Shown here piece by piece: positions 36,071 through 48,170 of a stretch of DNA of 64,000 nucleotides. The notes under the pieces were generated by a model that saw only the letters and a program-made list of their open reading frames with translations, was not told the origin of the DNA and did no database searches. Position 1 is the first letter of the stretch; each line of letters starts with the position of its first letter. This DNA is from Diospyros lotus (taxonomy: Eukaryota > Streptophyta > Magnoliopsida > Ericales > Ebenaceae): positions 49,673,716 through 49,737,715 of the forward strand of contig NC_068338.1 in NCBI RefSeq assembly GCF_014633365.1. Reading direction: 5' to 3'. A program made the position numbers and the translations under genes.

Positions 36071-39000
36071 GCCTTGTTAGGATCTCCCTCGCAATGTTTT
36101 TGGTCTCTTCTAGGTAAATTTGTTGTTCGTACGCCATGAGAGACCAAGCAAGCATTAGCGAATTTGGGGAGAGAAATCCGAGGGGACGCCCAGCTTACAG
36201 GCACTGCATTTTCTACAAGATAATTACCTTGAGTTGGTCGGCAGTTGCAACGTGTCTGTGATACTCCATGGGAGAGCTCCTGAATACAAGCATACGAGAT
36301 GCGATATATAGATATATAGCTTCAAGCTTGAAGCTTCTTCTGTAATTAATCCTTTCATCCATGAAAATGTAAATGGAGCATATATATCTTTCGACGTACG
36401 TCTCTCTCACTATATTGGAATAATATATAGAAATGGTTACTTTATTTAGTAGTATTCACAGTTGGTAATTATAGTAACATATACGTTGTATTCACGAACA
36501 CAAACAATAAACATAAAATTGAACTCCGACCAGAGATTAAAAATCCATACGGAAGACATCAGGAAATTGCAACTATCAGGCAACCAAAGGCCACTCCAAT
36601 TTGCAAGATTTGTATCGAAATCAAGATCAAGAAAAACACCACCAAGCCACCACCAGAAGGCCTCATCGAACAGAACAAAGTCATCACCAGAAATCAAAGT
36701 GAATTAAGATATATAAACTATGATGCACGAAAACGTTTCGTGGTCGTTTACGCGTTTCTAAAATTTTTCTGTTTCTAGAATGCCAAAAAACTTTTTTAAC
36801 CCGTTTCTGGAATTTTTTATTGGACTTTTCGTTTTTCTATTTTGCTTTTGTTTTATTATTTTGAATATAGAAACGAGAGTTTTATTTTCAAAACCTTTTT
36901 GCCAACAATTTTATTTTCTTCCCCTCCCATCTGATGGAGAGGATAAGAAAGTAAGAAAAAGAAAAAAAAACATATATTATTATTTAGTTACAATATTGCG
37001 AGTGACTAATTTAGTTACAATATCATATTTTAATTAATATTATTTTAATATTTTTGTATATTTATCATTATTTTTTTACCTAAAAACCAACTAAAAAAAG
37101 GAAGACACTTTTCCCTATAATAGCCCCTTTAATCTTTATTTTTTTAAAATAATGATAGACCTAGCGAGATAGAGGGGAGGGTATATTATATATTTTAAAA
37201 AATTAACAATAGTTATCTAATGATGGGATAAAGTCTCATGTGTTTTAAAAAATTAAGAGAGATTTGTATTATTTTAAAAAATACCTAGATATTATGCATA
37301 ATTTCACCTAATTTTAATTGAGATGGGTGTAAATGTAATTATCTCTTTATTTTACCAATATCTTCAAAAGAGAAATTTAGACAGCATAATTATATATATA
37401 TATTGTCAATAACATATAAGATACACTGCCATTCAAAAAAAAAAAAAAAGAATAGAAAAAACAATTTGTAAGTTGTAACTCCAAATTTTGGAAAACATAA
37501 AGAGTTGTAACCCAAATTTTGTTTTTAATTTATGAAATTGAAAAAAATTCTGATTGACAACTTTATGATTATTTTTAATTTTGTATTTTTTAAAATAAAT
37601 TTCTTGTCCTAGCCCTACCACCCTACCCTGGATGTGATTATTTTTTTTAACTAAAAATTTCATAATACAAAAAAAAGTAAAACTGTACACAAATAAAGTT
37701 AGGGCATATCGTAGATGTGATTATTGTATTAATGTATAATATATTTGTATTGATATGATATAGAATATAATATATTAATGTAAAAATATTACTCCAAATG
37801 TATTATATATTTGTGTTGGTATGATATATAATATAATATATTAATGTAAAAATATTACTCCAAATGTTAATTAAAATTAAATGTACCAATAATATTTTCG
37901 TATATTTAATTTGTTAGATATGTGATGTGACATCACCAATTGAATGTGCTATTTGATTTTTTTTATTTGAATTGAATTGACTGTGGTGGGACATTTCATT
38001 TGTGCCGTTTCGGCTGTGTGATTTTTCTTAGCAAGTCCGTTTCAGAAAAAAATGCTTTTAGATAGTCTTCCAATTTGTGTTGATGGCTGGGGATTTGGGA
38101 GGTAGATAAAAGGTGGCTGGGAAATTAAATTAATTAATTTAGTTCCTTATTATTAAGGTTGTAGTATAGTTGGTAAGAAGGTATTTTTTTTTTTAAATAC
38201 AGAATTGAATCTTCTTAAACACAAAATTTACTGGTGGAAAATAGATCGTGATCACAATGCAAAGCGTGCACGTCTACTATTGCATTGAGAGAACCAATGA
38301 TGTTCCCAAGAATATTATTAAATCGAGAGATGTCTATGTAAAAAAAGAAAAAGAAAATATGTAAATGACCTATCATAAATTGGATTCACATTTTTTGAAA
38401 AAATATAGTAATCCTATCTTTATAAAAATCTAAAATTAAAAATAAACTTATCTATACATATGTGGTTAGAAATATTAATAAGACTAGTATTTTATAATCC
38501 AAAAAATTAATTTTTTTTGATAAAAAAAATCACAAAAAAATATGATACAGTAAAAAAGTACGGGAATAATTTTTTTAAGATCTTCACACTCTCCTGATAA
38601 ATTTTTTTTTTGATTTTTTTTTCCATAAAATAAGTAAGTATGGCTCGTAAAAGCCTAAATGTACGGTGCATGCATCCGTTATCAACTTCTAAAATAAATA
38701 ATTAAGAAATTTTATTAAAGTTTTTATCTCCTCTTTTTTCACAAGTTTACTTTTAGCAGTTTCAGTTGTAATAGAAGTTTAATCGTATCAAACTCAAATT
38801 GCTAGCTGTAGTTGACACGTACTTTTATCAATTTTAGTCATAATAGAAATTTAATCGTATCAAACTCAAATTGGTAGCTGTAATTGACACGTATAAGCTA
38901 GGTGTATGACATGCATGCTTTGTTAACCGCTATAAATTTATTAACCTCAGAAACAAACTTCATGTGTCTAAATTTTCTTCTTCTATCCTCTTATTGCCTC

Positions 39001-39078
39001 ACCTATTATATTTCTTAATTTTGAACCTTGAAAGAACATGTTTACCTGGAATTGTTCACTTGAGTCCGAACCAAGAAG
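36071..39078. repeat. A3 downstream and B3 upstream region
   Basis: Same content as 26618-29620: remnant frame, TZF 3' UTR remnant near 36345-36380, shared flank, and a two-copy promoter segment at 38763-38880. No gene seen. Confidence 0.55.
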
Positions 39079-39542
39079 ATGGAAGAGCAAACAGAAAGTG
39101 AAGATCTCCTTGGAGATCGAAGCATTCGATCCCTAAAAGGTACACCTCAATTTACTTTCTCTTGTTGCAAGTAGAAGAAATAAATCTTTAAGAGTTCTTT
39201 CTTGATCATCACACTTTGCATCATATCATTTGTGCATCTTCCTTTCTTTTTTTCTTTTTGTTAGGTTGTGCTTGTTTTCATTTCATGTATTAGGGAAATC
39301 AAGATCATAAAATCGAATATAGATTTTTAGTAGTTATGTCATATATTAATGCATAATTCATTTGTTTACTTAAGAATATGTCACACACACACATATTTTT
39401 TTAGGAGCGTGGATCGAGCGTGGAAACAGCCTCTTTGCAAACGAAGATAAGGGAAAGCTTGCATAAAATGCAACGCTTAGAAGGAATGGTAATCATCATG
39501 GTTTACCTTCTAACCGTCTTGGCTACCCTTATACCTTGTTAG
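39079..39542 (+). pseudogene. Small two-exon gene, unit B3
   Basis: ATG at 39079, donor GGTACA, exon 2 from about 39405 to TAG at 39540-39542. Exon 2 retains the GGATCGAGCGTGG form of B1, while its promoter has the two-copy form of B2. This mosaic suggests unequal exchange or conversion among units. The hydrophobic tail is conserved and the exons are out of frame at the visible sites. Confidence 0.45.
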
Positions 39543-41401
39543 GATCTCCCTCGCAATGCTGTTGGTTTCTTTAAGTAAATTCGTTGCTGGTACGGCAAAA
39601 GAGACCAAGTAAGGCATTAGCGAATTTGGGGAGAGAAATCCGGGGATCCCCAACTAACAGGCACTGCATTTCTACAACCTTGAGTTGGTCGATCGGCATT
39701 TGCAACGTGTCTGTGTTACGCCAAGGGGGAGCTCCAGAATACAAGCACACGAGCTGCGATGGATAGCTTCAAGCTTGAAGTTTCTTCTGTAATTAATCCT
39801 TTCATCCATGAAAATGTAAATGGAGCATATATATCTTTCGACGTCTCTCTCTATTGCAATAATATATAGAAATGGTTACTTTATTTAGTGTTCACAGTTA
39901 TTAGTAATTATAGTAACATATATGTAGTCATGAACACAAACAATAAACATAAAAAATAACTCCAACCAGAGAGTAAAAACCCATAAAAATGACATCAAGA
40001 AATTGCAACTATCAGGAAACCAAAAGCCACTCCAATTTGCAAGATCTGTGTCTAAATCAAGATCGAGAAAAGCACCAGGAAGCCACCACCAGAAGGACTT
40101 ATTGTACAGAACAGAATCATCACCAAGAAACCAAAGTGAGTTAAGATATATAAGTGAAGATGCACGGAAACGTCTCCGGGGGCATCATTTCAACATTTTT
40201 CCCTTTCCAAAATGTCAAAAAAGCTAAAAAAATTGCTTTTGAGCCATTTTTACAATTTTAAAAATATTTCAAGACCATTTCATAATATTAAAAAAATATC
40301 AAAAACACGTAGTTACCCACGAAAAGGTTTGAGACGGAAAAAATTCCGTCTCTACGCCTGTTGCGCGCCCCGGCATTGCTGCACCTACTTGCAACAGCTT
40401 ATACATTGCCTTGCTGTGGCTTGCCCACTTGTGCCTCTGGTCTTCCCTGCTATTTTGCAACTTCTCGGCTTCTTCCATTTGTTTCCTGTGCACGACCTCT
40501 TCTTTTATAATTCTTCTTCTACCTTTATCTTTTCTTCTCTATATCTTTAGATTTCTTCTCTTGCTTTCTTTATCTTCATTTTCCCTTTTTTTCCTTTGAT
40601 TAATTTGTTTTCCTTTTAATATTAATCTTCTATTAATTGATAATATTAATTTTAAAATTAATATTATTAATTAATTTATAATTTCATTTTTTAAATCCCA
40701 ACTAATTAGGTAGTGTACTTTTTGTGCTTCAGTTTTAAGTTTTGTGTTTTGAGATTTTTGAAAACATATTCTTTTTGTCATTTTAAAAAACTATTTCTTA
40801 AAACAGAAAAGTAGAAAACGCGTTTGCTTTGAAATTTTGAAAAAATGTATTTTATATTATTTTATTTAATAAATTTGATTCAAAATAATAAATATTTATT
40901 AATAAATTATAAATTTAATTCAAAAAATTTAAAATACAATACAAAAGATAATTGATAATCTAACCATATATAATACATTAAAAATACAAAGTACTTTTTA
41001 AAATTATTTTTAATTTAACTCAATTATTAATTTCATGATAAATTTATTTTTACCTACAAATTAAAATCTGATATTAATTTTGAGATTTAAATAACCCATA
41101 ACATAAATATTAAAAAAAATATAAATCATAAAATAGTAAAATATTGATTTATTAAAAATTTTAAAAATATAATTGAAAAAAAATTAAAGCAAAATGCATT
41201 TGGGCGTGGAGAAAGGGCAGTGGTGGACGGAGGAAATGGCAGAAGAGCAAAAGAAAGAAGGAAGAAATGACAAAAGGGTATGAGGAAGAAACGACTAGAG
41301 GTGGTAGATTTGGGCGTGGTGGGCACTATGATGGCGGATCTCGAAGAGAACAAGGTAGGCGAACGGCGAGGCGCAACGAATCTGGAAGAGAGAATGACGT
41401 A
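39543..41401. other. End of the array and spacer
   Basis: Includes the conserved frame 39584-39766 and the TZF 3' UTR remnant (39790-39822). A flank block GATGCACGGAAACGTCTCC at 40160 is also seen at 18140, 27263, 36722 and 59110. Then a C/T-rich stretch (40350-40600) and AT-rich sequence with GAAAACGCGTTTG near 40815, a word common in plant MITEs. No gene is supported. Confidence 0.5.
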
Positions 41402-43213
41402 TGTAATAATCCATTGGTGGGTCTAGGAGTTATTAATATTTTATTTATGAGCATTGAGAATTTTGCTCCTATTAAATTAAATGTGAGAAATATTTTATGT
41501 AACAAATGTATGTAAGTAAATTATGTATTAAATTAATGGATTGAGTTGCCCATTTGGGCTTAAGCCCATGTATTAGTGGGTTGTGTTTTAATTAAATGGA
41601 ATTAATATTGATTGGGAGCTAGGATGGAAATGGGCCACTTGGAGTTTGACCATTGAAATAGACTTTGAACCATGTGTTTGAAGTGGTATGTATTAATGAG
41701 TAATGAAATAAATGGGAATGATATGGATTGGGTTTTAAAAATTGGTTAGGTCCATGTGAAATTTTGTTGTATCAAATGAAGTTATAAAGTTGGCCCATTG
41801 GACCAAATATGTGTTGAATTATTGATTTGGGCATGAGCCCAATTATAAATTGTGTTTTAAATTAAATGAAAATGAGAATTGTGTCAATTGTAAAAAATGA
41901 GCTTGCTTTTTAAATAAATGTGAGGGTAAAAAGGGGATTGCATAATTGGTTTGATAAAGAAAATAAGAAGGAAATAAGAAAAAGACAAAATGTCCAAAGT
42001 GGGTTTATATGTTTATGTTGTGTAAGAAAAAGAAGAGGGTAAAATAGTAATTGGCATAATAGGTTGAATAAAGAAAGGAGAAAAGAAATGAAAAATAAAG
42101 AAGTAAAATGACAAAATTGGGCATGAGATATTTTGTGTTGGGTGTGTATATGAGGGCATTTTGGTAATTTTTGACCCCATCTTTCTCTCCATGCCTTCAT
42201 GCTCCTTTTTCATTCTTCTTATTCTCGAGGCGAAAGCTTCTCTTTCTTCTTCTATTCTCTTTTTTCTCCTTTCATTTATTTCTTTGTTTGGAGCTTCAAG
42301 AAGTGGGGATATTAACTTCATCGGAAGGCTTTTCTTTTCTTCGATTTTCTTCAACGAGGCAAGTTCTTCTTGCACCCTTTTATTGAGTTGTGCAAGTTTT
42401 CTATTGTTCATTTCCTTTCATACAACTCCTCATTCTCACCGGTTTTAATGTATAAGAATACGACCTTGTGTGCCTTATTTTCTTGCTAAAAATCATTTTT
42501 GAAGAAGTTTGAATTTTTTTCTATTTTTCTCCAAAAACTTGTGGGTTTTCCATTTGAGATGGTTTTGGGGTCCCTTTGGAAGTCTCCATGGAGTATATTT
42601 CATCCCATTTTTCTTTCATGGAATGGCATTGTGGGTTAGGAAATTAGAATGAGAGTTTTTGGGTGATTAGTGTCCATTTTGTGTGTTTTTGGTGGGTTTC
42701 TAGCGAATTTTCTTCGTTCTCAGCCAATTCAACTCGGATTTGCCCTCAAGTCGACTCGGCCGCGATTTGACTATACTGCGCATGTTTCTCTATTTTGGCC
42801 ATAACTTTTGATGTAGAAGTCGGAATTGTGATCCATTTGAAGTATCAAAAACTAGACTTTGAGAGATTCGATTTGATATATAATATAATATATTTTGGTT
42901 ATGATTTGAGTTGGTTAAGGATTTTCTTAATCCAAATCAAGTAAGATGGTTAAAGTAAATTATTTTTAAATGCTTCCTTTGATATCTCTCATTCCTCTAA
43001 AATGATAAGATGTGGTTGAAGACACCTATATGTATATACATGGGATTCATGTGATAATAGAGTAAATGAGTTGCATGAGGAAGCATGATAATCATTTGGG
43101 AAGTTAATAAGAAATGTTCTTGGTTGGCATGTCCATGATAACTCATGTGTGATGCATGACTATCACTATATGAATAATTGCCCTTAAATAATGGAGTTGC
43201 CATAAATGGATGT
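41402..43213 (+). mobile_element. LTR-like block E3, left part (inverted relative to E1/E2)
   Basis: Starts TGTAATAATCCATTGGTGGG, a decayed form of the E1/E2 start TGTAACGACCCGTTGGTGGG, with changes of the C-to-T type. It follows the complement of E1 to ATAAATGGATGT at 43213, where another element is inserted. More diverged than E1 is from E2, so it is an independent, older insertion. The short C/T-rich frames (42161-42448) are not supported as genes. Confidence 0.65.
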
Positions 43214-44385
43214 TGATATGCCCAATAAATATAGGAAAGTATATGCGGATTAAATGTTAGAGGAAAAGGAAAAATTAAAAACAAAATTTGGAGAAGCAAG
43301 TAAAGGCGAGACCCACTCGATTTTGGTGGTGAAAACCGAGTGAGTCTCGGTTCCTTTGAACCGAGTGAATCCAACTCGGTTCTTAGCCCCGTGCTATCTC
43401 AAAATCTCGAGCGAAATATGCCCAGAATATGCCATCTGGGAAGCTCCAGAGGTTGCCACGTGTCCCTCACTCCCTCATCTATAAACAGGAGGCTTGCTTC
43501 TTCATCAAGGGGGGATTCATTTTTGGAGGGAGAATGAGTCTATTTTGCTCTGAAGCATTTAAATGGCAGTCAGTTTTTTGGAGGCACTCGGTTCTTTGGA
43601 GGCAATCGGTTTTTGCTATAGTGTCGGTTCTCAAAGGCACTCGGTTCTTAGGCCAATCGGTTATTGCTACAGTATCGGTTCTCAAGGGCACTCGATTCTA
43701 AGGCCAATCGGTTCTTGAGGCAATTGATTATTGCTACAGTGTCGATTCTCAAGGGCACTCGATTCTTAAGCTAATCGGTTCTTGTGGCAATCGATTTTTG
43801 CTACAGTGTTGGTTCTCAAAGGCACTCAGTTCTTAGGCTAATTGGTTCTTGAGGCAATCAGTTCTTGAGGAACTCGGTTATAATCAGCACCCGGTCGATT
43901 ATTCAGTCAGTCGGTTATAATCAGCACCCCAGTTGGTTATAATCAACACCCAGTCGGTTATTTGAATAATACTATTCATGAAAGAGCAATTATTCATCCG
44001 CAACTATTCATCAGCATAAACATAAACATTTATGCACATATTAGTAATGTCATGCATAATATCTGCGACATGCATTGGACATATTTCTCAGAATATTGTT
44101 TGACTTGGCCGTCAGAGGGCCCGTGCGGGGAATTCCCCCGCGTGGCCTTCTAATTATTGTTATGCCTGCAGGCTAAATTCTGGACGACTTTCCCTTAGCC
44201 TTGGAAGATCAATCTATTGAAGGCCCCATCAGGATCCCACATCGCTTGTCACACGAAAACTTCTTATGGTACCTTGCAGAGAAGATTCTAAAGACTATTC
44301 TAGGCCTAGGCCTTGTTGAATTCCAACTCCGACCCAATCCGGACTTGTTGAAGCCTCGCGAATGACACCCTGGACCCTTGACATT
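43214..44385 (+). mobile_element. Outer solo LTR, left part
   Basis: Begins TGATATGCCC and, after the inner insertion, ends AACAACA at 46929, giving TG...CA ends and about 1.24 kb when the inner element is removed. The target duplication GATGT is at 43209-43213 and 46930-46934. The uninterrupted E1/E2 sequence at this place confirms the empty site. A plus-strand TATA (TATAAACAGG, about 43481-43490) sets orientation. It contains the minisatellite at 43575-43870. No internal region or second LTR is present, so it is a solo LTR. Confidence 0.85.
43575..43870. repeat. Minisatellite in the outer LTR
   Basis: About four imperfect units of 50-68 bp containing TTCTCAAGGGCACTCG, then CCAATCGGTT and TTGCTACAGT. 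Nearby GGTTATAATCAGCACCC words (43877-43960) repeat three times. Confidence 0.75.
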
Positions 44386-46857
44386 TGTAACACCCAGCTT
44401 TCCCGAGCGCGTTATGACTTGGGATAATTCTGGGACAATAATTTTTTTTTTCTTTCAAACTAATGCTAAATCACATCATTCCTCAAATTCGTCCCAGAAT
44501 TTCCATACATTAATCTCGAGAGAGAATCATCAAATGCGGAAGCAATGATCGAAACATGATATCTTAACATTAATAATAAAATCATCATTCCCTAAAACGT
44601 TCAGAATTCAAAGTAGCAGAATTTAAATACAAGGGCAATGTTACATACATTTCATTCTTCATGCACTTTGCTAAGTGCCATTTCATGCCTCATTTATCCT
44701 TGTATCTGCTACAATCTCTATCTGGAACGTTTGAATAATCCAAGGACAAAGCCCAAATTAGATGATGAACCATCTAAGTAAGGGTACATAATGCTATATC
44801 ATGTATGTATGCAATGTCTTTCATCGTAGGTGTCAACTGCACTCCTTATACTATCTACCATTCTTATGGCCATCTTTTTCGAAATCGGGGTGTTTGGGGG
44901 CACCCTTGGTAGCGGTGCCAGTTTGTACTCCCTATGGCCTCAATGCGCGTGATCAATGATACCAACGTGTACATATGAATTTCATAGTCATGTCATGTAT
45001 GCAGTCTACGTGATGGATACATATCAAGGCATGTCAATATGATGAAAACATTCCCGAGGATCGGGTTTTTTAAACATAAATCACTTACAACCAACCATTT
45101 TCTATAAAATTACAAGTCACTTCAACTTTAGCCTCAAAGCATCCTAATCACCATATAAATATTAAAACCTATTTTTACCAGAATTTCTTGCATTTTCCTT
45201 ATTTTTCTCTCTATTTTCCCATTTTACCTCAATAAATCCAAACCAAATATTTCTCAAGTATTTCCTCGAATATTTCACTACGAAAATTCATAAAATAATA
45301 TTCTTGAATTTCTGAAATTTTTTAGGAAATTTTACTTACCTTAACTTAGCCTCTTAGGCTTCCTCGATATGCGTGCCTTGATCTCAAAACGCGCCCCTAA
45401 CTATTTTCTCGCCCAAAATATCTAAAATATTATTAAATATCTAAATTCGATTTTTTTTCGGGATTTTTTCGAGAATATTTTCCTATTTTTTTCTTCTTTT
45501 TCTTTCTTTTCTTTTTCTCTTTCTCCTATTCATCTTCTTCTTCATCCCGCTACAACCCCTACGCCTCTACTTCTTCTTTTCATTTTTCTTTTTCTTCTTC
45601 TTCTTTTCTTTTCTTCCCCACATTCTTCTTCCTCCTCCGCCTGCGCGTGAACACGACATCAGCCCGCTACCGCTCGCCCGCCTTCCTTCTGGCCTACGGC
45701 CGTCCTTGCCGCCGGCCTCTGCGCGTTACCGTCCGTGTGACCACCTCCATCGCGGCCTGTCGCAACCGTTGCCCGCGGCCATGGCCACACCTGTTTCGCG
45801 ACTAGCAGCTCCGCTTTGCGTCAGCCATGGCTGACCGGTGCTGCTGCTTGCCTTAGCCCTCGCCGGACGCCGCATCGCACCATTGTGCCCATAGCCGCTA
45901 CCTCGACATGCTGCCAATGCCTCCGATCGCTCCAGCTGCTTTGCTCGAGCTTGCTTCGTGGATAGCCATGGCTGACTTCGGCCCACCTCCCTTCCTGCTC
46001 GCTTTCTCTCTCTGTCGCGGATCGCCCAGCCTAAGCTCTCTTTCTCTCTGATTTGCTCTCGGCCAAGCTCTCTGCAACTCATATTCCATTTCTTCTTGAT
46101 GCTTCTCAATCGACCAAGCTCTCTGCCTATTTATAGGCAACACCATGCACACACAACACACAACATGTAGTCCCCCAAATTCGGCTGCCACTTCCTCAAT
46201 TCTAGCTGCCATATCTCTCCCTAAATCTTGCTAAAATCTCTTCAATCTTGCGCAAATCTCGGCCATAAAATTTTTGCAGAGGTGCCCAGCTACGTACATA
46301 CATATATAAACTATATATATATTATATTATACTAACAACAAATTTATATATTTAAACCTCAAGTTTTATCCTAAATCCATTACAATAATTCTCTATTTAC
46401 AATAATATCCTCAAACACTGAATTAATTGACATTACGATACCGAAAACACAAAATTAATAACTTAAAGCCTAGTTAAAAAGGTCAATTTTGCCCAGTGTC
46501 CTCACCGGGCTATTGTTTCATCTTGAAACAACTGAAGGGTTTGCTCACTATGCAAAACCGGAGCCCCCTTAGGGTTCCGTTGACTTCCCGAGAGCCTCCT
46601 ACAACGATTCAGTTTTGTAGCCTAAATGGCAACTGTATTTTAGCTGTACCGAAAACTATTCCCGATCCGATTTCTTTCGATACCATAAATCCTATCTTGG
46701 AACACTCATCGATACCATATCATTTTTCTTAGACAATTTCACTCTGACGCATTCCCTGCAGTCGATTCGGTAATTATAATTGCTATTAAACCAATTTTTC
46801 GGTATTGTAAACTTATCGAAATTACGTGGAAACCTCATACGAACATTGGGTATTACA
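44386..46857 (-). mobile_element. Inner solo LTR (2472 bp)
   Basis: Plus-strand ends TGTAACACCC and GGGTATTACA form a terminal inverted repeat. The target duplication ACATT is perfect at 44381-44385 and 46858-46862. The minus-strand TATA box (TATAAATAGG, complement of about 46126-46135) gives minus orientation. The GC-richer stretch 45620-46110 yields frames of 104 and 127 residues on the minus strand with no family features. They lie downstream of the LTR TATA and are not called as genes. Style resembles long Gypsy LTRs. Confidence 0.88.
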
Positions 46858-46862
46858 ACATT

Positions 46863-46929
46863 GATGAATACTTTTGCTCAGCCTGATCCCTAGATAAATA
46901 AATATTATTATTGTAACTTGGTAACAACA
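46863..46929 (+). mobile_element. Outer solo LTR, right part
   Basis: The last 67 bases of the outer LTR, ending GTAACAACA, directly followed by the GATGT target duplication. Confidence 0.8.
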
Positions 46930-48013
46930 GATGTGAATAAAGTCATATGAATGATCATGATGTGATGTGGCCTAGAATCCTAGTGGGTGATTTTAGGCAT
47001 GTTGTTGTGAAGTTGTGAAGATGCTGGAATGTGTATGCATATCATATGTATGTATTTGTATATATTGCCTTTTCGCACCTATTATTTTGTGCAGAAGAAA
47101 GTAAGTGGATATCCCCAAGGTATGCCATGGCAAGAAAGACAGTTTGTTCGCAAGGAAAGAAATGTGAAAAAAGACGGTTTATCTACAAGAAAGAAAGAAA
47201 AGGGGATATCCTACCAAGGCGGCTCGCCTGCATTTGTTTTTGGTATGTGCATCATGTACTTTCTTATGCTATGAATTACATTGATTAAGTGTGTTGCACT
47301 ATGGCGTCAAGTGTGTGAATGTTACTTGTTGTAATTGTGCTTGCGGTTGTGTTGTATTGCATTGCGTAATCATATTGCAAAAGGCGATGTATCTGTAAAA
47401 GAGTTGGTGTGTCCGCAAAATAGAGGTATGTCCGCATTATTTTTGTGCTATAAGCTATGATGATAAAATGGATTTGTGCTATGGTCTAAGTGGGTGAGTG
47501 TTATCTCTCATGGTAAAGTATGTGAATTTTTGGTAAGAAAAGAAAGCATGACATATATAAATTGAATCATGGTTAATAAAGAAGGCATGGATTGATGTGT
47601 CATTTATGCTTGATGCTTGGGTAAGTTTGGTCATATTCAATTTTCGTTGTTTTATAAACTTATCGAGCCTTATAGCTCATTTTGAAAAATGAATTATATT
47701 TTCTTGAGAAATGATGTTGTCAAGTGTGGAAGGCATGAACTCAATTAGGGTTTAATGGTCTGATAGTAAGTTTCCCTTGACTCTTTGTTATTCATGCCTT
47801 CGTATATTGAGATTGTTGTTGTTTCCCTTTGCTATATACTTGTTGATCCTTGCGGCTCACCCTTGCTTTTTTTGTCATTTCAGGAAAATGAGAAGGTAGT
47901 TTTGGGGGCGAGCTCCGGTTAGATGTGTACAGAGATGTCCCAGTCTCAAAGATCCATGGGTGTCGTTTGAGCGCATGGTTAGAGGGTTTTATTTTGTATT
48001 TAAAGTCTTGATA
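46930..48013 (+). mobile_element. LTR-like block E3, right part
   Basis: Resumes with GATGTGAATAAAGTC, matching the complement of E1 at about 23725, and continues to GTATTTAAAGTCTTGATAC (about 48013). Similarity to E1/E2 stops there. The last roughly 250 bp present in E1/E2 are missing, replaced by the sequence at 48018. Confidence 0.65.
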
Positions 48014-48017
48014 CTCT

Positions 48018-48170
48018 TTGGGCTATTAGTACCAAAAAGCCAAAAGTTTTCGAGGTGTGGCAATTTTATCCAATCCTTTTAATTTTGGCAATTAAGGCCG
48101 AATTTGTAAAGTTAGTAGCAATTTTATCCAAATTGGAAAAATGGGCTGCCCGGCTGTTATTTTAATAGCA
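48018..48170 (+). mobile_element. Transposon terminus-like fragment
   Basis: GGGCTATTAGTACCAAAAA followed by repeated GCAATTTTATCCAA words resembles the left terminus of the element at 57749 (GGGCTATTAGCACCAAAAA). No right terminus was found, so this is a probable solo end or truncated copy that truncated E3. Confidence 0.4.

Larger units (their letters stand above)
34859..40040. repeat. Tandem segmental duplication, third copy (partial)
   Basis: Contains A3 and B3. It follows 25406-30560 closely. Similarity to B1/B2 tails drops at about 40040, where B3 continues into a different 3' flank (to about 40300) more like A-type tails. This is probably the original array edge. Confidence 0.75.

Noticed and set aside
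42161..42448. Ser/Phe-rich frame of 95 codons
   Set aside because: C/T-rich low-complexity stretch of the E3 LTR-like block, with opposite-strand frames equally long.
45726..46212. Minus-strand frames of 127 and 104 residues
   Set aside because: GC-rich part of the inner solo LTR; two overlapping frames with no family motifs.
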